NCBI GenBank assembly: GCA_902496005.1 | Contig: CABUZI010000019.1 | Location: 1-20,705 of the forward strand | Reading direction: 5' to 3' | DNA length: 20,705 bases | DNA from: an uncultured Collinsella sp. | GTDB lineage: Bacteria; Actinomycetota; Coriobacteriia; Coriobacteriales; Coriobacteriaceae | Shown: positions 13,894 to 20,705 of the stretch, piece after piece | Layout: every line of letters begins with the position of its first letter | Numbering within the stretch: position 1 is the first letter of the stretch | Made by a program: the position numbers and the translations under genes | The notes under the pieces: model-generated | What the model was told of the DNA's origin: nothing | Database searches by the model: none | Seen by the model: the letters and a program-made list of their open reading frames with translations, nothing else

Positions 13894-15033
13894 ATGAAAC
13901 TCGATAACCAGCAGCTCAAGCGACTGCGCGAGCGCCATCACCGGCGCCACGGCATCCGTCCTGCCTATAGCGAGGTCATGGAGAACGCCGGCCGCTTCCT
14001 GAGGCGCGCATTCAACATTCGCGAGGGCCGCGCCCCCTATCACGTGATTCGCAAGCGCTTTGTAAACGGGGCGCGCCTGACCGGCTCGCACCTGTGCATC
14101 CTCATTATCGCCATGCTCATCGCGAGCATCGGCCTCGATATCGATTCGGACATCGCCATCGTGGGCGCCATGCTCATCTGTCCGCTCATGGGCTCGGTCC
14201 TTGCCATGGCATACGGCATCGCCACGCTCGACCGCGAGATTACCGTCGAGGCCATTGCCGGTCTCGCGCTGCAGATGGTCCTTTGCCTGATCACGTCCAC
14301 GCTGTATTTTAAGCTCTCGCCCCTTGGCACCACCACGGCCGCCATCATCGATAACTCGACATCCACCGTATGGGACCTTGCCGTCGCGCTCGCGGGCGGC
14401 TTTGCGGGCGGACTGGGCAACTCACGCGATCAGGAGCCTTCGACGCTCATTGCCGGCGTAGCCGTGGCGACCGCGCTCATGCCGCCCCTGTGCGCGGCGG
14501 GCTACGGCATTGCCATCGCGAGCGGATCGTTGTTCCTCTCGGCCCTCTACGAGTTTGGCATCAACGTGGTCTTTATCGCGCTGGCGGCCGAAGCCGTATT
14601 GCTTCTTTTACGTGTACCGCTCAAGCGTGACCTCAACGGTGACGGCATTGTAACCGCCGAGGAAAATGCCGAGGTCGACGAGCTGTCACGCAAGGTGCGC
14701 CGCCGCATCATCGTGGGTACGGTGATCTTTGCCATCCCCTGCATCGTTATGACCGCGGGGTCCATTGGCTCAGCGCAGGCCGGCGTGCAGGACGGCTACG
14801 GCGTCACCGAAACCACGCGCGAGCTTGCCGCGGTGCTGCCGGGCTTTAAGGATTACACCGTCGCCGTCGAGACCTCGGCTACCGAGGGCGACAAGGAGGG
14901 CCTTGTCGAGCGCCAGACTGTCGCCCACGTGACGACAAACGAGGCGCTCGGGGCGCACGACCGCCGCGTCGCCCGCAAGCTCATCGACCTCAATGTGCCC
15001 GAACTCGATCGCGTGGAGTTTGACGTAAAGTGA
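13894..15033 (+). CDS. DUF389 family membrane protein with EF-hand-like loop
   Basis: A 379-residue protein. Residues 1-60 are basic and soluble. Residues about 65-240 are the DUF389 membrane domain, with the typical DSDIAIVGAMLICPLMGS (84-101), a GGFAGGLGNSR loop (168-178) and VATALMPPLCAAGYGIA (191-207). A cytosol-or-exterior loop contains DLNGDGIVTAEE (246-257), which fits the calcium-binding EF-hand loop. A further membrane segment (about 272-292) and a soluble C-terminal domain (about 293-379) follow. DUF389 proteins have no proven function, although transport is suspected. The ATG at 13894 has GAGGTG upstream; an in-frame ATG ten codons earlier has no site and is less likely. The last 40 or so bases overlap an antisense open frame. 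Confidence 0.88.
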   Translation: MKLDNQQLKRLRERHHRRHGIRPAYSEVMENAGRFLRRAFNIREGRAPYHVIRKRFVNGARLTGSHLCILIIAMLIASIGLDIDSDIAIVGAMLICPLMGSVLAMAYGIATLDREITVEAIAGLALQMVLCLITSTLYFKLSPLGTTTAAIIDNSTSTVWDLAVALAGGFAGGLGNSRDQEPSTLIAGVAVATALMPPLCAAGYGIAIASGSLFLSALYEFGINVVFIALAAEAVLLLLRVPLKRDLNGDGIVTAEENAEVDELSRKVRRRIIVGTVIFAIPCIVMTAGSIGSAQAGVQDGYGVTETTRELAAVLPGFKDYTVAVETSATEGDKEGLVERQTVAHVTTNEALGAHDRRVARKLIDLNVPELDRVEFDVK

Positions 15034-15347
15034 TGCCGGCGCGGGATGTTGCAAAACGCACGTAGCAACTCAGGGTATCGGTGCCAAAAGGATCGACTTT
15101 GACAAACGGGACAGTTTCGTCGCAGCCACCTTCGCTACTCGATTCCATGTCGTCACCATCGAAGAATTCCATCGCTGCCGTTTCCTTCATATTCCAGGGC
15201 ACTTGCCAAGCTCTGTCCAATTATGACTCGCAGCTTAACAAACGCCCCTTAAGGCTAGCTTAGGCTCGCGGCAGCCGGAGCTGTTAGCCGCAAAACGCAC
15301 AGGGGACGCAGGAATGCGATGATCCGTTTTCCTCCGTCCCCAAGGGA
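15034..15347. other. 314-base gap between convergent genes; possible small ORF
   Basis: This stretch separates the plus-strand DUF389 gene from the minus-strand acetyltransferase gene. It holds palindromic element E at its right end and an overlapping alternative hairpin (15302-15341). It also holds a minus-strand open frame (start ATG 15170-15172, AAGGA about 10 bases upstream, end 14990). That frame would encode about 60 residues including ETVPFVKVDPFGTDTLSCYV, and overlaps the end of the DUF389 gene. The frame is unrecognised and may be a relic or chance. No terminator clearly serves the DUF389 gene, and no RNA gene is seen. Confidence 0.4.
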
Positions 15348-15351
15348 TCAT
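15319..15351 (-). repeat. Stop-codon-anchored palindromic element E
   Basis: On the minus strand the stop TGA of the acetyltransferase gene lies inside the left arm ATGATCC (15345-15351), which pairs with GGATCAT (15319-15325) around a 19-base loop with TTGGGGACGGAGG. An alternative, longer stem (GGGGACG-G-AGGAA with TTCCT-G-CGTCCCC, 15302-15341) uses the loop instead, so the two folds are mutually exclusive. Confidence 0.7.
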
Positions 15352-16145
15352 TCGGGGCGGCCGCGATGGCGCTCGATCCAGTCCACGGCAAAATCGACGA
15401 GCTCGCGTTGGCGCATCAAGCGGACTGTCCCGTTGCCGAGGGGCGCGGTGCTCACCGTACATTCCTGCTCAAAAGCAGCGCCAATCTCGTCAAAGTCCTC
15501 GCCGTCGACATAGAGCGTGCGGTATTCCTTCCACACGCGCTGGCCGTTTTCCATAATCGCGCTGTGCTCCACGCAATCGTGTTTGCCGGGGTACTGAGCT
15601 CGAGCGTCAGCCAAATGCAGAGATGTATTCTTGTCGTAGCCCACGCCCACAAGCAGCACGTAGCCGTCCAAATCGTACAGACGCGCGATAGGCGATCCGT
15701 CGCCAAAGATGTTGCTCAGATCGTGGTTTTCCGTCAAGAATTGTGCATGCCGGCCGTTTGCCGCCACCGAACGCGCTGGATGGTCGCTTCTATGCGCACC
15801 CGGCCACGTGCGAAACATCTCGGCAACAGCCCCCATCGTATTGGTAGGCGTAATGTGCTTGTCATAGGCAGGCCAGTTATCGCGAATCAACTGCCACCAT
15901 TCTTGAGGCTCCTGCCAATGAACGCCGCTCTCGGGGTCCAGGTTTTTCCAGGATTGCGTCGGCATCATGATGGTGCCGGTCTCGCCCACCGTCTGGAGCA
16001 GCGCCTCGATCACCGGCTGTGCGCCGCCGCACACATATCCAAGCGCGCTGAGCGAGCAATGGACCATAACCGTCTGCCCCGCGCGCATACCGACGGCGGA
16101 GAGCGCGTCGAGGATATCCTGCTTAAGCACGATTTGCCGATCCAT
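15348..16145 (-). CDS. AAC(3) family N-acetyltransferase
   Basis: A 265-residue cytosolic protein of the antibiotic NAT (AAC(3)/YokD) family, which uses acetyl-CoA to acetylate an amino group. Family blocks seen are TVMVHCSLSALGYVCGG (25-41), the MPTQSW strand (61-66), RSDHPARSVAANGRHA (119-134) with the active-site His/Ser region, and DKNTSLHLAD (171-180). Chromosomal members like this, resembling Bacillus YokD, are often not resistance enzymes, and the true substrate is unknown. The ATG at 16143-16145 follows AGGGG; an upstream in-frame start would run into the end of the degraded dehydrogenase and is rejected. Its stop codon lies in element E. Confidence 0.88.
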   Translation of the reverse strand: MDRQIVLKQDILDALSAVGMRAGQTVMVHCSLSALGYVCGGAQPVIEALLQTVGETGTIMMPTQSWKNLDPESGVHWQEPQEWWQLIRDNWPAYDKHITPTNTMGAVAEMFRTWPGAHRSDHPARSVAANGRHAQFLTENHDLSNIFGDGSPIARLYDLDGYVLLVGVGYDKNTSLHLADARAQYPGKHDCVEHSAIMENGQRVWKEYRTLYVDGEDFDEIGAAFEQECTVSTAPLGNGTVRLMRQRELVDFAVDWIERHRGRPE

Positions 16146-16232
16146 TGCCGTTTCCCCTCTATCCCCACACATCAGTTTCTTTTGCGTCATGTGCCGAAAT
16201 AGCACACGGGCCATGCGGCGCATGACGCTGCA

Positions 16233-16267
16233 AATGATACGTTTCCCAATATTGCCGAGGGATCATT
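16233..16267 (-). repeat. Degenerate palindromic element F
   Basis: On the minus strand AATGATCCCT, ten differing bases, then GGGAAACGTATCAT align base for base with element E (AATGATCCCT, ten bases, GGAAAACGGATCAT). The outer arms AATGAT and ATCATT still pair, but the GGGGACGG core has decayed. It begins at the probable ancestral stop codon of the dehydrogenase relic, like the intact elements. Confidence 0.55.
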
Positions 16268-16815
16268 ATTTCGTATTTGAAGAAGCCCTCGCCCGAGCTT
16301 TCGCCCAGCTTACCTTCGTCGAGCATTTTCTTGAGGACGGAGGCCATGGCCTTAAAGTTGTAGGGCATCATCATCTTCTTGAGCAGCGGACTCACCAGGC
16401 CCGGCACCTTCTGATACTGCATGACGATGTTGTAGGCCGTCTGGATACCCACCGTGTCGAATACGCGGAACGGACCCTTGGGAGCGCCGGTGCCGCGCGT
16501 CCATGCGAGGTCGATGCTCTTGGGGTCGCTGACGCCCGAGACATACAGGTCGAGGCCCGAAAGCAGCCATGGCACCAGCATGGAGTTGAGCAGGTAGCCG
16601 TTCTTTTCCTTGTTGACGGGCAGCGCCAGCATGCGAATGTCGTTGGCAAAGTCGACGAGCTCGTCGAAGTAGCGCTTGTCGGTTTGGTCCTGTGCCATGA
16701 CCTCAGTCATGTTGTTCTTCCAGATGGAGTTGGCAAAGTGCAGCGACAGATACTTCTCGGGGCGGCCGGTGTACTTGGCAAAGGTGCTCGGCAGCAGCGT
16801 GGAGGAGTTGGTCAC
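16266..16815 (-). pseudogene. 5'-truncated 3-hydroxyacyl-CoA dehydrogenase relic
   Basis: The conserved part covers about 180 codons, from TNSSTLLPSTFAKYTGRP through LHFANSIWKNNMTEVM (matching the catalytic-His block of the family) and the C-terminal domain ending GESSGEGFFKYE. The N-terminal NAD-binding Rossmann half, with its glycine-rich loop, is absent. Upstream codons run instead into the terminator of the next gene. At the 3' end the frame runs on for 36 unrelated residues, but removing one A from the GAAA run (16269-16272) would give an immediate TAA. Thus both ends are damaged. The intact enzyme oxidises 3-hydroxyacyl-CoA, for example in butyrate-type metabolism. A shortened protein without its coenzyme domain should be inactive. 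Confidence 0.82.
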
Positions 16816-16885
16816 TTCACCGCACTTCTGAAATACGAGTCCATGGAAGGCTGCAACAAGGTCTTTTACGCAACATATGTCCAGC

Positions 16886-16919
16886 AAAAACGGGTGGTAA
16901 CCGGTACGGCTACCACCCG
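16886..16919 (-). terminator. Rho-independent terminator of the activase gene
   Basis: On the minus strand CGGGTGGTA and TACCACCCG form a perfect 9-bp stem, extended by CC/GG after one mismatch, followed by TTTTTGC. It lies about 30 bases after the activase stop codon. Confidence 0.9.
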
Positions 16920-16950
16920 CTTGTCTCATATCCAGCCCAAAGCAGGCCAG

Positions 16951-19900
16951 CTACTTCTTAATGCCGCGTCCCAGGCGCTCAGCGACCGACGCCACGGCAC
17001 TCTCGTCGGCCGAGCCACAGCTCACGCAGCCATCATGGGCACGCATCTGGCCGGTGACCTCGTCCATCGCGAGCGGCGCTACCTTCTCGAGCTTAAAGCC
17101 CTTACCGGCGCGCATGTTTTCCTTGGCCACGCTGATCATGAGCTTAATGCGGTTGAGCTGGTTGACCTCAGACGCACCGGGGTCGTAGTCCACCGCAACG
17201 ATGTTGCTCTCGGGATGCTGGCGGCGCAGTTCCTTGATCACGGCCTTGCCCACCACGTGATTAGGCAGGCACGCGAAGGGCTGCGTGCAGATGATGTTGG
17301 GCGCACCGTGATCGATCAGGTCAAGCATCTCGGCCGTGAGCAGCCAGCCCTCGCCCATGTTGTTGCACACCGAAAGCACCGTACGGGCCTTGTCCGCCAT
17401 GGTGCCGATGCGCTCGGGCGCCTCAAAGCGGCGGGACTTTTCGAGCATCTCCTCCACCGGCGTACGCATCCAGTCCACGAGCTTGATGAGCGCCTGCATG
17501 CCCGCACGCGTGGTAGCAGAGCTACCCAGCTCGTCCTTCTGCAGCTCGGCGTTGCTCATGGAGTACAGGAAGAAGTCGAGCAGGCCCGGCACCACGGCCT
17601 CGCAGCCCTCGCGCTCGATAACGTCGACCACGTGGTTGTTGGCCGTGGGATGGAACTTGACAAGGATCTCGCCGACCACGCCCACGCGCGGCTTGGTGCC
17701 CTCGCCCGCAAGCGGCATGGTGTCGAACGCGCGGATGGCCTCGCGGCACAGCTTGGTGTAGTTGTGGCGGTTGAACTTGGGCGCCAACTTGCGGGCGCGC
17801 GCCATGTACTCCTCGTAGAGTGCGTTGGCGGCACCGGGCGTGGCCTCGTACGGGCGGCAACGATAGAGCATCTGCATCATGACGTCACCAAAGAGCACTG
17901 CGTAGACTGCCTGCTTAAGCAGTGCCGGCGTAATCTTAAAGCCGGGGTTGTCCTCACCGAGCGCCACGGCCGAAAGCGAGATCACCGGGATCTCGGGGTG
18001 GCCGCTCTCGCGCAGGGCCTTGCGGATGAGTGCGATGTAGTTGGTGGCACGGCAGCCGCCGCCGGTCTGGCTGATAACCACGGCCGTCTTGGACAGGTCG
18101 TACCGACCGCTCTCGATGGCCTCCATAATCTGGCCCGTCACCAGGATCGACGGATAGCAAATGTCATTGTTCACGTAGCGCAGGCCAGCCTCGACGGCAT
18201 CGTGGTCGGTCGAGGGCAGCAGCTCCAAGTTGTAGCCGGCACCGCGGAACACCTCTTTGACCAGGTCAAAGTGAATCGGCGCCATCTGCGGGCACAGGAT
18301 GGTGTAGCCCTCCTCGCGCATCTGCTCGGTAAAGGGCACCTTGGGCCACGCGGTCGAAGCACTCTCGCGCTGAGCCTCGAACGTGTACTTACGGCTCGCG
18401 AACGCAGGGGCATCCGTGGAAGGCGCCACCGGCGCGGCGTCGCCTTGCTCGTAGGCCTCGCCCGCGGCCGTGGCATCGGCCAGGCGCTCGGCCTCCTGGT
18501 CCTTGAGCGCTGCCATGAGCGAGCGGATGCGGATGCGCGCGGCACCCAGGTTGGATACCTCGTCGATCTTGAGCACGGTGTAGATCTTGCCGCTGGGCTC
18601 CAGAATCTCCTGCACCTGGTCGGTGGTCAGGGCGTCCAAGCCGCAGCCGAAGGAGTTGAGCTGAATCAGGTCCAGGTCGTTGCGCATCGTCACAAAACGG
18701 GCGACGGCGTACAGACGGCTGTGGTACATCCACTGATCGACGACGCGAATCGGACGCTCGGGCTTTACCAGATGCGCAAGCGAATCCTCGGTAAAGACCG
18801 CAAAGCCAAAGCTCGAGATAAGCTCGGGCAGGGCGTGGTTGATCTCGGGGTCGTTATGGTAGGGACGACCGGCGAGTACGATGCCGTGGCCGCCGTGGTC
18901 CTCGACCCACTTGAGAGCCTCCTCGCCCATGGTCTGGATGTCCTCGTGGAAACGCGCATCGGCCTCAAAAGCAGCGTTGACGGCGGCATCGACCTCGGAG
19001 CGCGTGATCTTGGGACCGCGCACGCGACCGCGACCGGCCTCAGCATCGGCCACACGGTCGACGGCGAGTACCTGGTACAGACGGCGCTTGAGCTCGGTCT
19101 TGTCGTGATAGGGCACAAACGGGTACAGGAACTCGATGTTCTGCTCGCGAATCTCGTCGATATTGAGCGCCAGCGCCGTGGGGTAGCTCATGACGATGGG
19201 GCAGTTATAGCAGTTGCCGGCCGTCGGATCCTCCTTGCGCTCCCAGCGCACGCACGGCATCCAAATAAAGTCGACATCGCGGTCGATGAGGTTCATCACG
19301 TGGCCGTGGCTCATTTTTGCCGGGTAGCACACGCTCTCGGACGGCATGGACTCGATGCCCGCCTGGTAGGTCTTCTTGCTCGACTGGTCGGACAGCTGCA
19401 CGCTAAAGCCCAGGCGCGTAAAGAACGCGTGCCAGAAGGGGTAGTTCTCGTACATGTTGAGTGCGCGGGGGATGCCGACGGTGCCGCGCGGGGCGTCGTC
19501 GGGACTCAGGACCTCGCGGTTAAAGAGCAGCTCGTTTTTCTTTTTGAAAAGGTTGGGGGCCTCGGTCTTCTGCTTTTTATGGCCGGCGCCCTTCTCGCAG
19601 CGGTTACCGGTAATGAAGCGCCTGCCGCCGCCAAAGTCGTTGACGGTAAGCTGGCAGTTGTTGGAGCAACGACCGCAGCGGACATGCTTTTGCGTCACGG
19701 TGAGGTGCGCGATGTCCTCGGCCGAAAGGATGGTCGAGGTGCCGTCAGCGCCGGCGCGATCGCGGGCGAGCAGGGCCGCACCGTAAGCGCCCATGCAGCC
19801 GGCGATGTCGGGACGCACGGCGTGAACGCCCGTGAGCTGCTCAAACGCGCGCAGTGTGGCATCGGACATAAAGGTGCCGCCCTGGACGATCACCTGGTTG

Positions 19901-20705
19901 CCGATCTCCTTGGGGTCGCGCAGCTTAATGACCTTGAACAGGGCATTCTTGATGACGGAATAGGACAGGCCGGCCGCGATGTCGCCCACCGTGGCGCCTT
20001 CCTTTTGCGCCTGCTTAACGCGCGAGTTCATAAAGACCGTGCAGCGGCTGCCCAGGTCGACGGGAGCCTTAGCATGGATGGCGGCATCGGCGAACGCGCG
20101 CACGTCCATGTTCATAGACACGGCGAAGCTCTCGATAAAGCTACCGCAACCCGACGAGCAGGCCTCGTTGAGCATGATGTGCTCGATAACGCCGTCCTTG
20201 ACGCGCAGGCACTTCATGTCCTGGCCGCCGATGTCCAGAATGAACTCGACGCCGGGCAGGAACGCCTTGGCGCCGCGCAGGTGCGCGACGGTCTCGATCT
20301 CGCCGGAGTCGGCCTTAAGGGCCTCGATGAGCAGCGCCTCGCCGTAGCCCGTAGTGGTCACGTGGCCGATGGTGCAACCGGCGGGGATGTGGTTGTAGAA
20401 ATCGGCCATGATGACCTTGGCCGTGCCCAGGATGTCGCCGTTGTTGTTACCGTACCAGGTGTGCAACAGCTGGCCGTCCTCGCCCACGAGCGCGGCCTTC
20501 ATGGTGGTGGAGCCGGCGTCGATGCCGATGAACACGCGGCCGGTGTAGCCGTCGAGTTTGCCCTTGGGGACGACTTCCTGGTCGTGGCGGGTCTTGAACT
20601 CGGCAAAGTCCTCGTCGGTGGCAAAGAGCGGATCCAGACGCTCGACCTCGGCACCCTGCGTGTCACCCAGGCTGTCGATAGCCTCGATGAGCTGCGGGAA
20701 CGTGC
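16951..20705 (-). CDS. Multidomain 2-hydroxyacyl-CoA dehydratase activase (partial, 5' end off window)
   Basis: The frame is open from the right edge (20705) to a TAG at 16951, giving about 1250 visible residues; the true start lies outside. The first 56 residues are the tail of an N-terminal domain. From the Val at 20535 (counted as residue 1) a BadF/HgdC-type ATPase domain begins, with GIDAGSTTMKAAL (4-16), DIGGQDMK (101-108), NEACSSGCGS (123-132) and SRCTVFMNS (163-171). C126 and C165 correspond to the [4Fe-4S] ligands of the activase. A Cys cluster (C287, C290, C294, C313) follows, then a DUF2229 region starting about 355 (IPRALNMYENYPFWHAFFTR) and HgdB-like parts. The C-terminus ends DGCVSCGSADES. 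ATP-driven electron transfer to a dehydratase is expected, in the cytosol of an anaerobe. A shorter protein starting at 20535 is rejected, since upstream codons match the family linker. Confidence 0.9.
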   Translation of the reverse strand, partial: TFPQLIEAIDSLGDTQGAEVERLDPLFATDEDFAEFKTRHDQEVVPKGKLDGYTGRVFIGIDAGSTTMKAALVGEDGQLLHTWYGNNNGDILGTAKVIMADFYNHIPAGCTIGHVTTTGYGEALLIEALKADSGEIETVAHLRGAKAFLPGVEFILDIGGQDMKCLRVKDGVIEHIMLNEACSSGCGSFIESFAVSMNMDVRAFADAAIHAKAPVDLGSRCTVFMNSRVKQAQKEGATVGDIAAGLSYSVIKNALFKVIKLRDPKEIGNQVIVQGGTFMSDATLRAFEQLTGVHAVRPDIAGCMGAYGAALLARDRAGADGTSTILSAEDIAHLTVTQKHVRCGRCSNNCQLTVNDFGGGRRFITGNRCEKGAGHKKQKTEAPNLFKKKNELLFNREVLSPDDAPRGTVGIPRALNMYENYPFWHAFFTRLGFSVQLSDQSSKKTYQAGIESMPSESVCYPAKMSHGHVMNLIDRDVDFIWMPCVRWERKEDPTAGNCYNCPIVMSYPTALALNIDEIREQNIEFLYPFVPYHDKTELKRRLYQVLAVDRVADAEAGRGRVRGPKITRSEVDAAVNAAFEADARFHEDIQTMGEEALKWVEDHGGHGIVLAGRPYHNDPEINHALPELISSFGFAVFTEDSLAHLVKPERPIRVVDQWMYHSRLYAVARFVTMRNDLDLIQLNSFGCGLDALTTDQVQEILEPSGKIYTVLKIDEVSNLGAARIRIRSLMAALKDQEAERLADATAAGEAYEQGDAAPVAPSTDAPAFASRKYTFEAQRESASTAWPKVPFTEQMREEGYTILCPQMAPIHFDLVKEVFRGAGYNLELLPSTDHDAVEAGLRYVNNDICYPSILVTGQIMEAIESGRYDLSKTAVVISQTGGGCRATNYIALIRKALRESGHPEIPVISLSAVALGEDNPGFKITPALLKQAVYAVLFGDVMMQMLYRCRPYEATPGAANALYEEYMARARKLAPKFNRHNYTKLCREAIRAFDTMPLAGEGTKPRVGVVGEILVKFHPTANNHVVDVIEREGCEAVVPGLLDFFLYSMSNAELQKDELGSSATTRAGMQALIKLVDWMRTPVEEMLEKSRRFEAPERIGTMADKARTVLSVCNNMGEGWLLTAEMLDLIDHGAPNIICTQPFACLPNHVVGKAVIKELRRQHPESNIVAVDYDPGASEVNQLNRIKLMISVAKENMRAGKGFKLEKVAPLAMDEVTGQMRAHDGCVSCGSADESAVASVAERLGRGIKK

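Noticed and set aside
15093..15123. A seventh element around GGGACAGTTTCGTC (GACAAAC ... GTTTCGTC)
   Set aside because: The loop-like GGGACAG is present, but the arms are short with a mismatch and it is not at a stop codon; too weak to add to the family.
15348..16145. An aminoglycoside resistance gene
   Set aside because: The family fits AAC(3)/YokD, but there is no mobile-element context and chromosomal members often have other substrates.
16146..16929. A functional 256-residue protein over the dehydrogenase relic
   Set aside because: Its first 38 residues translate the terminator and spacer, its last 36 read past a probable stop, and the NAD-binding half is missing; a pseudogene fits better.

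Overview
The window reads as a chromosomal segment of a GC-rich anaerobic actinobacterium, most likely class Coriobacteriia and probably Collinsella. That placement is inferred from gene content and style: strong GC bias at third codon positions, frequent GTG starts, an AmaP/DUF2273/Asp23 operon, zinc-ribbon membrane proteins, and a long oxygen-sensitive 2-hydroxyacyl-CoA dehydratase activase. No rRNA, tRNA, CRISPR array, phage gene or intact transposase was seen.

Layout. Bases 41-3799 (minus strand) hold four membrane-protein genes: a DUF2752 protein, two N-terminal zinc-ribbon proteins (DUF4234-like and DUF4013-like), and a YitT-family transporter-like protein. Bases 4004-5480 (minus) are a compact cell-envelope stress operon amaP - DUF2273 - asp23, closed by a strong terminator. 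Bases 5647-6453 carry yebC. Bases 6618-8801 carry a large polytopic DUF6020-like protein, and 8937-9758 carry lgt (lipoprotein maturation). Bases 9868-11782 carry three housekeeping genes on the minus strand: a NifU-C/Nfu Fe-S scaffold, a dCMP deaminase and type III pantothenate kinase coaX. coaX is divergent from a plus-strand OPT-family transporter (11975-13678), with a symmetric divergent promoter region between them. A plus-strand DUF389 membrane protein with an EF-hand-like loop follows (13894-15033). Minus-strand genes resume with an AAC(3)-family acetyltransferase (15348-16145), a 5'-truncated 3-hydroxyacyl-CoA dehydrogenase relic (16266-16815), and a multidomain acyl-CoA dehydratase activase that runs off the right edge (16951-20705).

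The most interesting structure lies between the genes. Six short palindromic elements sit at or next to gene 3' ends. Their stem sequences differ, but most carry the same loop core, approximately GGGGACAGG or GGGGTCAGG. In four cases the stop codon of the preceding gene forms, or lies within one base of, the base of the hairpin. A fifth does the same relative to the relic's ancestral stop. Two members (3953-4005 and 8822-8877) are close copies including about 20 bp of 3' flank. Two others (8822-8877 and 8890-8938) form an inverted tail-to-tail pair, like a REP doublet or REPIN. This looks like a dispersed, possibly trans-mobilised, 3'-end hairpin family.

Functionally the window is mainly core physiology (envelope stress, lipoprotein processing, Fe-S, nucleotide and CoA metabolism) plus anaerobic acyl-CoA metabolism at the right end. 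The truncated dehydrogenase suggests gene decay or rearrangement beside the activase locus.
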